Notes under the pieces: model-generated | What the model was told of the DNA's origin: nothing | What the model saw: the letters and a program-made list of their open reading frames with translations, nothing else | The model's database searches: none | Shown here: positions 1 through 6,388 of the stretch, piece by piece | Position numbering within the stretch: position 1 is the stretch's first letter | How the letters are laid out: every line of letters begins with the position of its first letter | Assembly: GCA_005800465.1 (NCBI GenBank) | Contig: SYFI01000151.1 | Span: forward strand, 1 to 7,554 | Length of the DNA stretch: 7,554 nucleotides | Direction: 5' to 3' | Source of the DNA: Actinomycetota bacterium | Lineage (GTDB): Bacteria; Actinomycetota; Thermoleophilia; Miltoncostaeales; Miltoncostaeaceae | Position numbers and translations under genes: made by a program

Positions 1-20
1 ACCAGCTGAGCTACTCCGCC
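1..20 (-). tRNA. Partial tRNA gene (5' end only), isotype undetermined
   Basis: Read on the minus strand, the first 20 bases of the window are the start of a tRNA. There is a 7-base acceptor strand GGCGGAG, then T8-A9, then the D-stem strand GCTC. The D-loop follows as A14 G15 C T G18 G19 T, with the conserved A14 and G18-G19 in place. The gene runs off the left edge, so anticodon, variable loop, T-arm and 3' end are not visible and the isotype cannot be called. The tRNA lies in the same orientation as the upstream lipoprotein operon, 64 bases after its last stop codon. Because the 5' end faces this window, the usual tRNA integration site (the 3' end) lies outside it. Confidence 0.85.
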
Positions 21-28
21 AGGAACCG

Positions 29-56
29 CATCTACGGCGCCGCGGGACGGTAGCAA
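29..56 (-). promoter_or_regulatory. Possible promoter of the tRNA gene
   Basis: On the minus strand, TTGCTA (56-51) matches 4 of 6 bases of the -35 consensus. TAGATG (34-29) follows after a 16-base spacer and matches 3 of 6 bases of the -10 consensus. The -10-like hexamer ends 8 bases before the mature tRNA 5' end, so any leader would be very short. The match is weak and could be chance. The alternative is read-through from the lipoprotein operon, since no convincing terminator lies in bases 21-84. Confidence 0.22.
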
Positions 57-84
57 ACAGTCCTCCCGCTAGGAGTCCACGCCG

Positions 85-1239
85 CTAGTCCAGGGCGATG
101 TAATCGCTCCCGGTGATGCGATACATGTGAAACCGGCCGTTCTTCAGATTGCCGTCGGGCGTGAATTGGATCGGGTTTCCCAAGAGATTGGATGGCAAAT
201 TGGTGGTCGCAAGTGCTGCTGCCACGCCCGCCCGCGTCGCTTCCCCTTCCTTGCAACTGCGCAGCGCGGCATCCGCGATCGACGTCATGGCCGCATATGC
301 GGGACCCCCAAATGGGGAGAAATCACCAAAGATCTCCTGATACAGCCGTATGACCTCAGCACCTGCCTTGGTCTTGCGCAGGTCAGGCGTGAACGAACTC
401 ACGTATGTGCCCGGCTGCGTGAACTCGCTGGGCATAAACACCGCGTCTCCGGCGATGATCTTGGGGTTGCGTCCGGTGGCGCGCAGTTGGCGCACGAAGA
501 GATCGGCGTCGCTGGGGTTCAAGAATGGGATCACCACGACCTGCGTGTCCCGTGGAATGCGGGAAATAACAGGTCGGTAATTCCGCCCTTTGACGGGCGC
601 CACGAGTTGCGCAGTGGGAGTGATGCCTTCTGCGGCAAGTGAGCGCGTGATGCTCGCCGCCAGGCCCTCGGAGTACGGCTCTGGGTTATGGACGATCACG
701 ACCTTGCCACCTCCCAGCGGTCCGGCGACAAAGACCCCGATCGTTGATCCCTGAATCGAATCGTCGGGGACCACTCTGTGAAACCCCTTAAATTGACCGT
801 TGGCCAGATCGGTGCGCGTGGCGCTCGGTGAAACCCAAGCGATACCCGCCTTGTCGAGGATCGGACCGATCGCCAGGGTCACCCCAGATGACTTCGGTCC
901 AACCATGCCCACCGCCACCTGGCTCGACGCAATCATCCGCGCTGCCTTCACCCCGTGGGCGGGGCTGATGTTCACCGGTAAGGGGAGGATGGTGAACTCC
1001 GTCCCATGGTCATTATTGAATTTGTCGAGCGCTACTCTCGCCCAGTTCATAGTGCTGCCGTCGTCGCCGGCCCGATCACCGTACGGCGCCATCACGGCGA
1101 TCGTGCCCGTGCAGGTGTCGGTCACGCCGGACCCGCTGGTCGCAGATGGTGCGGAGTTATTTCCAGCGCCGCAACCGGCGGCAAGGGGCAATGCCGCCGC
1201 CAGCGCAAGGGCCGAAATGATTGATCGGCTGTGGCTCAC
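85..1239 (-). CDS. LivJ-type ABC substrate-binding lipoprotein (periplasmic-binding protein type I fold)
   Basis: 384 residues from GTG at 1239, stop TAG. This start is chosen because its GTG overlaps the TGA of the upstream gene (GTGA) and gives a compact lipoprotein signal: short basic/polar n-region, hydrophobic 7-20, lipobox LAAGC with the lipidated Cys at 23. A GTG at 1266 would add nine residues. Residues 24-42 form a Ser/Gly/Ala/Asn-rich tether. The rest is the two-lobed type I binding fold of the branched-chain amino acid/amide (Peripla_BP_6) family. Family signatures are visible: GPKSSG at 114-119 and SPSATR at 137-142 (first-lobe ligand pocket), RVVPDDSIQG at 155-164, and the late FTPDGN at 359-364. 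C43 and C329 could pair in a disulfide. The protein would sit outside the cytoplasmic membrane and bind a small amphipathic ligand such as an amino acid or amide; the ligand is not predictable. No LivH/M/G/F genes are adjacent. It is the last gene of the aminotransferase operon. The family call is strong and a transport role is inference. Confidence 0.92.
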   Translation of the reverse strand: MSHSRSIISALALAAALPLAAGCGAGNNSAPSATSGSGVTDTCTGTIAVMAPYGDRAGDDGSTMNWARVALDKFNNDHGTEFTILPLPVNISPAHGVKAARMIASSQVAVGMVGPKSSGVTLAIGPILDKAGIAWVSPSATRTDLANGQFKGFHRVVPDDSIQGSTIGVFVAGPLGGGKVVIVHNPEPYSEGLAASITRSLAAEGITPTAQLVAPVKGRNYRPVISRIPRDTQVVVIPFLNPSDADLFVRQLRATGRNPKIIAGDAVFMPSEFTQPGTYVSSFTPDLRKTKAGAEVIRLYQEIFGDFSPFGGPAYAAMTSIADAALRSCKEGEATRAGVAAALATTNLPSNLLGNPIQFTPDGNLKNGRFHMYRITGSDYIALD

Positions 1240-1886
1240 CAGAAGAACGCCGCGCCGAGGATGCACAGCCCGAGGACTGATCCACTCACGCTGATCAGTG
1301 CCAAACGGGCGCCGCGTGATTCGAACACGCCCGACAGACCACCGGCGAGAAATGCGACGGTGAGGAGCGCCGCGATGAACTCCAACCGGTGAGACCGCGT
1401 GAGGTTTTCGCGCGCCGATTCAACCTCAGCGTCGGCACGGACGGTGGCGGCCCGCGCATCAACCACCTTACCGGGTGCGTTCCAATCGGGATTGCCGGAG
1501 ACGAACGGGGTGCGGGGCCGAACGGCCGGCGGCTGGACCTCCCACCATCCCACTGCCCGTCGGGTGGGGGTGCTCATCATCGTCAGAATGCTGGCTGCCT
1601 GTGTGGCGTTGCCTGCCTGCAGTGCGTTCTGGTACTCGATGAATAGCTGGCGATCGCCGCTGATGCTGCGCTCGGCTTCGGACGCGAGCGTATTGGCGTC
1701 GTTCACCGCCTGGGTGGAGAGCGTAAAGGCCTCGACTGCGTGTCCGGAGAGCACCTGCGCACGCCATGCCACGACACCGGCGGTGATCGCCGCGAAACCA
1801 AGCACGATCGCGAGCGTCAGGCCGAGGCCGCGGGGCAGATGTGCATGCGTCTGATCACCATGCCCGCTCGCGTGTCCCACGCTCAC
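1236..1886 (-). CDS. Small three-helix membrane protein of unknown function (DUF4337-like architecture)
   Basis: 216 residues from GTG at 1886, which overlaps the aminotransferase TGA as GTGA. Its own TGA overlaps the GTG of the lipoprotein gene in the same way. The N-terminus is His-rich (H5, H9, H14, H16), followed by a transmembrane helix at about 21-41. Residues 42-168 are soluble, with helical, charged stretches at 50-105 and 143-168 around a Pro/Trp-rich middle (114-138). Two further helices lie at about 169-187 and 194-214, joined by a short basic loop ESRGAR. By the positive-inside rule the N-terminus and that loop are cytosolic and the 42-168 domain is outside. One N-terminal helix, a central helical domain and a C-terminal helical hairpin resemble DUF4337 proteins; this is recalled architecture, not a demonstrated match. 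No catalytic motif is seen. Position in the operon suggests a membrane partner for the enzyme or for the binding lipoprotein. It is not a LivH/LivM-type permease, which would have far more helices. Confidence 0.82.
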   Translation of the reverse strand: MSVGHASGHGDQTHAHLPRGLGLTLAIVLGFAAITAGVVAWRAQVLSGHAVEAFTLSTQAVNDANTLASEAERSISGDRQLFIEYQNALQAGNATQAASILTMMSTPTRRAVGWWEVQPPAVRPRTPFVSGNPDWNAPGKVVDARAATVRADAEVESARENLTRSHRLEFIAALLTVAFLAGGLSGVFESRGARLALISVSGSVLGLCILGAAFFW

Positions 1887-3274
1887 GGTTGGCGCCCCCG
1901 TTCGCGCATCTTCGCGCGCAGCGCACTACGGCCCATGCCGATCATTGGCCCGGCCACCCGGTGGACGCGCCCGAGTACATCGTCAAGTGCATCGGTGAAC
2001 CAGTGGATGTCGTCGTCGCTGATGACGTACGGGGGGAGAAGACGGATGATCGCTCCGTGACTGCCGGTGACCTGGGTCAGCACGTGATGCCGATCGAGCA
2101 GTGGAATGACCACCATCTGCGGGAACAGGCTTTCGTGGGCGGCCCGCATGGCCCGCCAGGCCACCTTGCGCGCGGAACTACGGGGCGCCTGCAGTTCGAT
2201 GGCCACCATGCACCCCATTCCACGGGCTTCCTTCAGCACGTCGTGGCGATCCCTCAGGGCGTTGATCTGGTCAACCAATCGCCTCCCCTGCACTGCACTG
2301 CGGTTCACCATGTCATCGGCATCAAGTACGTGCAGCATGGCGAGGCCGGCTGCCATGGCCAGGTTGTTGCGGCCGAAACTCGATGAGTGCACCCAGCAGC
2401 GCTCCATGCTGCTGAATACCGACTGGTAGATGGACCGGCGGCACACCATGGCTGCCACCGGCACATACCCACCCGACAGTGCCTTGCTGGTGCAGATGAT
2501 GTCCGGCTCGAGCCCCCAGTGCTCAAACGCGAACATGCGGCCCGTGCGCCCCCACCCGGTGGCCACCTCGTCGCAGATGAGCAGGGTGCCGTGCCGCTGG
2601 CACAGATCCTGCACGCCCTGCAGGAAGCCGTCCTCCGGAATCAGGACGCTGTGGCCGGGAATGCACTCCATGATGACCGCGGCGGTTTCCTCGCGGACCA
2701 GTACGCGCTCGAGGCCCACCAGGTCGCCTACGGCCACCTCGTCGCTTGCCAGAAGCTGACCGAAGCCTTCGCGGAACTCCTCGTTGCCCATGGCCGACAG
2801 CGCGCCGAGTGTGAGCCCATGCCAGCCGCCGGTGAAATGGCACATGCGATCGCGCCCGGTGTGGGCGCGCGCGAACTTCATCGCGGCTTCCACCGACTCG
2901 GTACCCGAATTGCAGAAGTACACGGCGTCGAGGTGGGGAGGGGTGCGCTGCACGATGGCCTCGGCCAGCAGGCCCGAGAGCAGCGCGCAGTCCATTTGCA
3001 CCATGTTGGGCAGATCCATGTCGAGCACGTCGCGGATTGCACCGGCGACCACGGGGTTGTTGCGCCCGACTGCCGCCACGCCGAAGCCCCCGAGCATGTC
3101 GAGGTACTTCACGCCGTCCCTGTCCCACAGGTGCGCTCCCTCCCCGCGCGAGTACACGCGGTCGAACCCGATGGTGCGGAACACGTCAACCAGTGTGGGG
3201 TTGACGTACTGCTCGTGCAGTTCGTAGTTCTCGCCGAGGCGATTGGCGACGATGCTCTTGATGTCGTATGCCAT
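1883..3274 (-). CDS. Class III PLP-dependent aminotransferase
   Basis: 463 residues from ATG at 3274, stop TGA. It is a cytosolic fold-type I enzyme of the acetylornithine/GABA/diamine aminotransferase superfamily, moving an amino group between a (probably omega or beta) amine and a keto acid. Visible signatures: YVNPTL at 23-28, the substrate-side loop YLDMLGGFGVAAVGRNNP at 57-74, the phosphate-binding segment NSGTESVEAAMKFAR at 122-136, and WHG at 151-153, where the PLP-stacking residue is Trp in place of the common Tyr/Phe. DEVATGWGRTG at 235-245 supplies the Asp (D235) that contacts the pyridine nitrogen. SKALSGG places the Schiff-base Lys at K264. Length is normal for the family. An ATG at 3307 would add MERRSGRYLAT and lies 7 bases after a TACGTT element, so a leaderless longer form is possible. 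Reading frame continues further upstream but looks non-homologous. It is the first gene of a coupled operon ending in a binding lipoprotein. The substrate cannot be assigned; ornithine, GABA, putrescine or hopanoid-type substrates are all possible in this superfamily. Confidence 0.94.
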   Translation of the reverse strand: MAYDIKSIVANRLGENYELHEQYVNPTLVDVFRTIGFDRVYSRGEGAHLWDRDGVKYLDMLGGFGVAAVGRNNPVVAGAIRDVLDMDLPNMVQMDCALLSGLLAEAIVQRTPPHLDAVYFCNSGTESVEAAMKFARAHTGRDRMCHFTGGWHGLTLGALSAMGNEEFREGFGQLLASDEVAVGDLVGLERVLVREETAAVIMECIPGHSVLIPEDGFLQGVQDLCQRHGTLLICDEVATGWGRTGRMFAFEHWGLEPDIICTSKALSGGYVPVAAMVCRRSIYQSVFSSMERCWVHSSSFGRNNLAMAAGLAMLHVLDADDMVNRSAVQGRRLVDQINALRDRHDVLKEARGMGCMVAIELQAPRSSARKVAWRAMRAAHESLFPQMVVIPLLDRHHVLTQVTGSHGAIIRLLPPYVISDDDIHWFTDALDDVLGRVHRVAGPMIGMGRSALRAKMRERGRQP

Positions 3275-3314
3275 GGTTGCAAGGTAGCGGCCAGATCGTC
3301 TTTCCATGTCTCTC

Positions 3315-3320
3315 AACGTA
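3315..3320 (-). promoter_or_regulatory. Possible -10 element of the aminotransferase operon
   Basis: TACGTT on the minus strand (3320-3315) fits the TANNNT -10 pattern. It is 7 bases upstream of the ATG at 3307 and 40 bases upstream of the ATG at 3274. Transcription would therefore begin at or next to the first ATG. No good -35 hexamer is seen at 16-18 bases further upstream, and neither ATG has a convincing Shine-Dalgarno sequence. This is a weak call based on position and one hexamer. Confidence 0.3.
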
Positions 3321-3397
3321 GGGGAACGGCCCTTCCTCTTTGCCCTGTCGCGCGCCGCACTGCCCGCTGCCCGCGCCTTGCCGACCCTCGGAGCCCT

Positions 3398-5311
3398 GTG
3401 AAGGATACCCGCACCGCCCGCACGTCGAGGCCTCGCAAGGCCGCTTATCGCGTCGCCACCACGTGGCAGGCGCACCGGGCGCTGCGGATTGTGGTGTTCG
3501 TCGGGGTCGCTGTGGCGATAAAGCTTCTGACGTGGCCGTCGGTGGGAGTGTCACCCGACACCGGGCTTGATGGCTCATGGCAGATCGGTCTGCATCTGGC
3601 GGCTGATCAGGGGCTTCAATTCGGCCGGGATATCGGCTTCACGTACGGCCCGCTCGGATTTCTCGTGTTTCCGCTTCTGGTCACGGGTCCCACCTACGCG
3701 CTGGCGTTCGTGGCCACATTTGCGATGGAGGCGCTGTTGGTACTGGCGATAATCGTTACTGCACGACGTGGCCTCGGCAACGGGACCATCGCCATTCCCA
3801 TCGCATACGCGGCGAGCGCGTTGCTGTTCACGTTCCCCTCAGAGGTCGGGGGTTTGCTGGCGCTCGTGGTCGCCCTCATGTTCATCCAGCAACCGGTGCA
3901 GACCCCGCGGGCGGCGTTGGTCGTGTCAGCCCTTCTCGGCGTGGCCACGGCGCTCCTGCTGCTCATCAAGTTGGACGGCGGAATGATCGCGATCGCTGTG
4001 CTTGGCCTCACCGCGTGGATGCAGGGAAGAGCCCGGGCCCTCGCGGCATGGGCCATCGCCGGGGTCATCGCCGCATCGGGGTTGTGGCTCATCACCGGCA
4101 ACAGCCCCTTGGCAGTGCCGCGCTGGATGGCGTGGTCGGCTCAGCTGGTGTCTGGCTATTCGGGCGCCACGATGCTGGAGACCCCCGGCCGGGCGTGGGA
4201 ATACGCGGTGTTTCTTGCGCTCGCCGTCGTACTCATCGCAATGAGCACCTACGCATGGCGCACCCGCCCTATTACCCAGCGAGTGGCGCTCTCCGCGGTG
4301 CTGGTCGTGGGTATCTGGGCCACCTTCAAGCACGGCTTCGTGCGGCACGACACCCATGCTCCATTCGCACTCCTCACCATCGCCGTGCTGCCAGCTGTGG
4401 TGGCATGGAGGAGCACGGCACTCAGGGTGAGTGCCGTCGCCATGGTGGTGGTGGGCTTTGCGTTTGCTTTTCAATCAACAGAGCAGCCCACGGCGCATCT
4501 CCTCGACCCCCGGGGACGCGTCTCGAATGCATATGACCAGGCACTACTTATTACGGATTCCAACTCGCGGGCCGCGCAGGTCACCGCCGACCGCGCGTAT
4601 CTGCGCAGCCGGCTCGGCGTGACCGCAGCGATGGTGAGGACAATCGGGCGCTCCGGGGTGCACATCACCCCCTACGAGGTGGCGGCAGCGTGGGCATACA
4701 ACCTCAAATGGAAGCCGCTGCCGCAGTTCCAGTCGTATTCGACCTGGACCACGGCGCTCGACCGGGTAAATGGCGACGCGCTCCGCGGCGCAGATGCGCC
4801 CCGATTCGTGCTGCGGGCTGACGTGGCGCGCACCGACGGGCAGTCTCCGATCTGGCAATCGCCGGATGAGAACCTCGCCCTTCTGTGCCGGTACCGCCCG
4901 GTGATGACCGGCGGCCGGTGGCAGCTTCTTGAGCGTGGCACCAACCGCTGTGGCGTGCCGGTGCTGGTTGGCATTGCTGCTGCGCGAGCCGGCCGTGCCA
5001 CGGGCGTGCCGAGGGCAGGCGCGAACCGCATCGTGTTCGCCCGCATGCACTGGAGTCCTGATCTGGGCGAGCGGGTGCTGTCGGTGCTGTTCAAGCCATC
5101 GCATGCTCCTGAGATCAGGCTGACCGGGGCATGGGGGAGGGCGCGGTTCAGGTTGCCCGCGGCGCTTCTCGACGCCCCACTCGTGCTGCGTGCACCTGCT
5201 CCCCCGGGTCTCCCTGCGCGGGCCGCCAAATTGCTTCGCACCGATCGCATGACCCTTCTGTATCCGCCGCAGGCGGGAGTGGACTTTTACGCAATGTCGC
5301 TGCGGCCGTAA
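3398..5311 (+). CDS. Large polytopic membrane protein, possible GT-C-like glycosyltransferase, uncharacterised
   Basis: 637 residues from GTG at 3398, stop TAA. The GTG has a GGAG sequence ending 4 bases upstream, and the basic N-terminus begins there. Reading frame stays open far upstream, but that part is antisense to the aminotransferase and is a GC-rich shadow. About eleven hydrophobic segments are visible: roughly 31-46, 86-97, 100-120, 131-146, 150-165, 173-190, 194-208, 213-232, 267-287, 296-310, 321-337 and 343-358, with some pairs perhaps one helix. The loop after the first helix carries LDGSW (57-61), FGRD (75-78) and FTYGPLGF (81-88). A second polar motif, KHGFVRHDTH, lies at 311-320. 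Residues 360-637 form a non-membrane domain, probably outside, with the segment LPQFQSYSTWTTALD at 441-455. An acidic residue in the first external loop and a C-terminal extracytosolic domain recall GT-C enzymes that use lipid-linked sugars, but no family match is certain. It diverges from the aminotransferase operon and appears monocistronic. Confidence 0.87.
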   Translation: MKDTRTARTSRPRKAAYRVATTWQAHRALRIVVFVGVAVAIKLLTWPSVGVSPDTGLDGSWQIGLHLAADQGLQFGRDIGFTYGPLGFLVFPLLVTGPTYALAFVATFAMEALLVLAIIVTARRGLGNGTIAIPIAYAASALLFTFPSEVGGLLALVVALMFIQQPVQTPRAALVVSALLGVATALLLLIKLDGGMIAIAVLGLTAWMQGRARALAAWAIAGVIAASGLWLITGNSPLAVPRWMAWSAQLVSGYSGATMLETPGRAWEYAVFLALAVVLIAMSTYAWRTRPITQRVALSAVLVVGIWATFKHGFVRHDTHAPFALLTIAVLPAVVAWRSTALRVSAVAMVVVGFAFAFQSTEQPTAHLLDPRGRVSNAYDQALLITDSNSRAAQVTADRAYLRSRLGVTAAMVRTIGRSGVHITPYEVAAAWAYNLKWKPLPQFQSYSTWTTALDRVNGDALRGADAPRFVLRADVARTDGQSPIWQSPDENLALLCRYRPVMTGGRWQLLERGTNRCGVPVLVGIAAARAGRATGVPRAGANRIVFARMHWSPDLGERVLSVLFKPSHAPEIRLTGAWGRARFRLPAALLDAPLVLRAPAPPGLPARAAKLLRTDRMTLLYPPQAGVDFYAMSLRP

Positions 5312-5329
5312 TCACAACGCCCGCTGGCA

Positions 5330-5356
5330 CCCACCCGGCGCAGTGCGCCGGGTGGG
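5330..5356 (+). terminator. Perfect 12-bp hairpin, probable transcription terminator without T-run
   Basis: Bases 5330-5341 pair perfectly with 5345-5356 around the 3-base loop AGT; the stem is nearly all G/C. It begins 18 bases after the stop codon of the membrane-protein gene, where a terminator is expected. No run of T follows. It resembles the GC-rich hairpins seen after genes in high-GC bacteria, although whether it stops transcription alone or needs Rho cannot be told. A second small pairing, GGGG-AGG-CCCC, starts inside its right arm (about 5354-5364). Confidence 0.72.
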
Positions 5357-5413
5357 GAGGCCCCTCACGGAGCGAGGCGACGCCGATAGCGTTGGCTGCG
5401 GTGCTCGACGTCT

Positions 5414-5423
5414 CACACGAATT
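5414..5423 (+). repeat. CACACGAATT element, copy 1
   Basis: A 10-base sequence in the leader of the methyltransferase gene that recurs exactly at 5540-5549. Its last two bases are the first two of the TTGGCA hexamer proposed as a -35 element, so a protein bound here could affect RNA polymerase. An inverted 7-base core copy lies at 5521-5527. A regulatory role is inference from placement. Confidence 0.4.
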
Positions 5424-5448
5424 GGCACACATTTAGGCCGCGATAAAT
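5422..5448 (+). promoter_or_regulatory. Weak promoter candidate for the methyltransferase/binding-protein operon
   Basis: TTGGCA (5422-5427) matches 4 of 6 positions of the -35 consensus. ATAAAT (5443-5448) is one of the few AT-rich hexamers in this leader, with a spacer of 15 bases, which is shorter than the optimum. If used, the transcript would have a leader of about 120-125 bases containing the small hairpin at 5475-5489 and the second CACACGAATT copy. A promoter must exist in 5357-5578 if the hairpin at 5330-5356 terminates transcription; which site it is remains uncertain. Confidence 0.25.
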
Positions 5449-5474
5449 CCCGTGTTGTGCGGGGACACTGTCGC

Positions 5475-5489
5475 GCCGGGGTACCCGGC
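5475..5489 (+). repeat. Small hairpin in the methyltransferase leader
   Basis: GCCGGG (5475-5480) pairs with CCCGGC (5484-5489) around the 3-base loop GTA. The six-pair stem is all G/C. It lies about 90 bases before the methyltransferase start, in a non-coding stretch. It could be an RNA structure in the leader or a protein site, but inverted repeats of this size arise by chance in GC-rich DNA. No riboswitch class is recognised. Confidence 0.3.
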
Positions 5490-5520
5490 AGCGCAGACCT
5501 TGGGTGGTCGACATGGCGCT

Positions 5521-5549
5521 ATTCGTGACGGGATGGATCCACACGAATT
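5521..5549 (+). repeat. Inverted CACGAAT pair, including CACACGAATT copy 2
   Basis: ATTCGTG at 5521-5527 is the reverse complement of CACGAAT at 5542-5548, with 14 bases between. Near the centre is an 8-base palindrome TGGATCCA (5534-5541). The right half is part of a second exact CACACGAATT (5540-5549). The pair ends 29 bases before the methyltransferase ATG. The symmetrical arrangement is what a dimeric repressor site would look like, but no regulator gene is in the window. Confidence 0.38.
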
Positions 5550-5578
5550 AGGGCTTTGGGCAGGGGGGATCGTCAACA

Positions 5579-6388
5579 ATGCCCTCCATGAGCAGCCACC
5601 ATGATCTTGTTGCCCGTGGGTTCAGCGAGACAGCCTCCGACTACGACGGAGCAGTCCGGTTCAACATCGAGGGAGCCCAACGCCTGGTGATGGCGATCCC
5701 CCCCGGCACCTACGACGACGTGCTCGACGTCGGATGCGGCACTGGGTGGGCAACTCAGGCGCTCATCGACCGCTTCAGCCCGGCGCGTGTCACCGGCGTT
5801 GACCCCTCGGAGGGAATGCTCGAGCAGTTCGAGGCGAAGTTGGGCGCGATTGACGGCATCGACGTAGCGCTCGTACAGGCGGGCGTTCTGGACATGCCCG
5901 TGGCCGAAGGGTCGTTCGATCTGGCCATCTGCTCAATGGCCTATCACTGGTTCCCCCGTCGCTGGGATGCCGCGAAGGCCATCGCACAGGCGTTGAAGCC
6001 GGGCGGTGTGGTGGTCATTCTGTGCTCTGGCAAGGGCGGCGAGCAGGCGTATCGCGACGTCATCGCCGACGTCGAGCCCATCAACTACGCATGGCTCGGC
6101 GCCTTTGACGGCAACCTGCGCGACATTCCTCAGATGGAGGGCTATCTCGTGGCTGCAGGCCTCGACCCCATTGACATCTGGATGGAGCGCCGCGTGCGGC
6201 ACACCACCGTCGAGGCCTATATGGAGCGCATGCGTGTGGTGGCGGGCCACATCATTGGCGACCCATGCGAACCGGAGATCGCTGACTGGTTGTCGCGGGT
6301 GGAAGAGAAGATGCGCGAGCGATCAGGAGCGCGCGGCTGGACCTACGACTTCATGAAGCTGTTCGCTATCGCACGGAAGCCGGCATGA
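5579..6388 (+). CDS. Class I SAM-dependent methyltransferase
   Basis: 269 residues from ATG at 5579, stop TGA. A strong AGGGGGG Shine-Dalgarno-like run ends 10 bases before this start; an ATG three codons later is the alternative. It is cytosolic, with the Rossmann-like SAM fold of the Methyltransf_11/25 group. Motif I is LDVGCGTG at 49-56. GVDPSEGM at 73-80 carries the acidic residue (D75) that holds the SAM ribose. VLDMPVAEGSFD at 103-114 holds motif II and the adenine-side Asp D105. CSMAYHWF at 118-125 follows, and LKPGG at 139-143 is motif III. Residues from about 155 onward, rich in Trp, Met and charged residues, make the substrate-side cap. The layout resembles BioC/trans-aconitate/ubiquinone-type O- or C-methyltransferases, but the substrate cannot be inferred. 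Its last codons overlap the next gene (ATGA), so methyltransferase and binding protein are probably made together. Confidence 0.92.
   Translation: MPSMSSHHDLVARGFSETASDYDGAVRFNIEGAQRLVMAIPPGTYDDVLDVGCGTGWATQALIDRFSPARVTGVDPSEGMLEQFEAKLGAIDGIDVALVQAGVLDMPVAEGSFDLAICSMAYHWFPRRWDAAKAIAQALKPGGVVVILCSGKGGEQAYRDVIADVEPINYAWLGAFDGNLRDIPQMEGYLVAAGLDPIDIWMERRVRHTTVEAYMERMRVVAGHIIGDPCEPEIADWLSRVEEKMRERSGARGWTYDFMKLFAIARKPA

Noticed and set aside
61..75. TCCT/AGGA inverted repeat after the lipoprotein gene as a terminator
   Set aside because: The stem is only four pairs with no T-run, so it is too weak to call.
1..84. tRNA-adjacent integration site or genomic island boundary
   Set aside because: The tRNA 5' end faces the window, while integrases normally use the 3' end. 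No integrase, direct repeat of a tRNA end or shift in base composition is seen.
127..1294. Plus-strand open frames of 60-170 codons across the lipoprotein gene
   Set aside because: All lie antisense to the lipoprotein gene, lack ribosome sites and show no recognisable motif.
2387..3397. Open frame on the plus strand extending the membrane-protein frame 337 codons upstream
   Set aside because: It is antisense to the well-supported aminotransferase, its translation is His/Ala/Arg-rich with no domain features, and a GTG with a GGAG site at 3398 gives a proper basic N-terminus and first helix.
5431..5448. ATTTA/TAAAT inverted repeat as an operator
   Set aside because: The arms are only five bases with no extension and overlap the candidate -10 element, so the match can be explained by local AT-richness.
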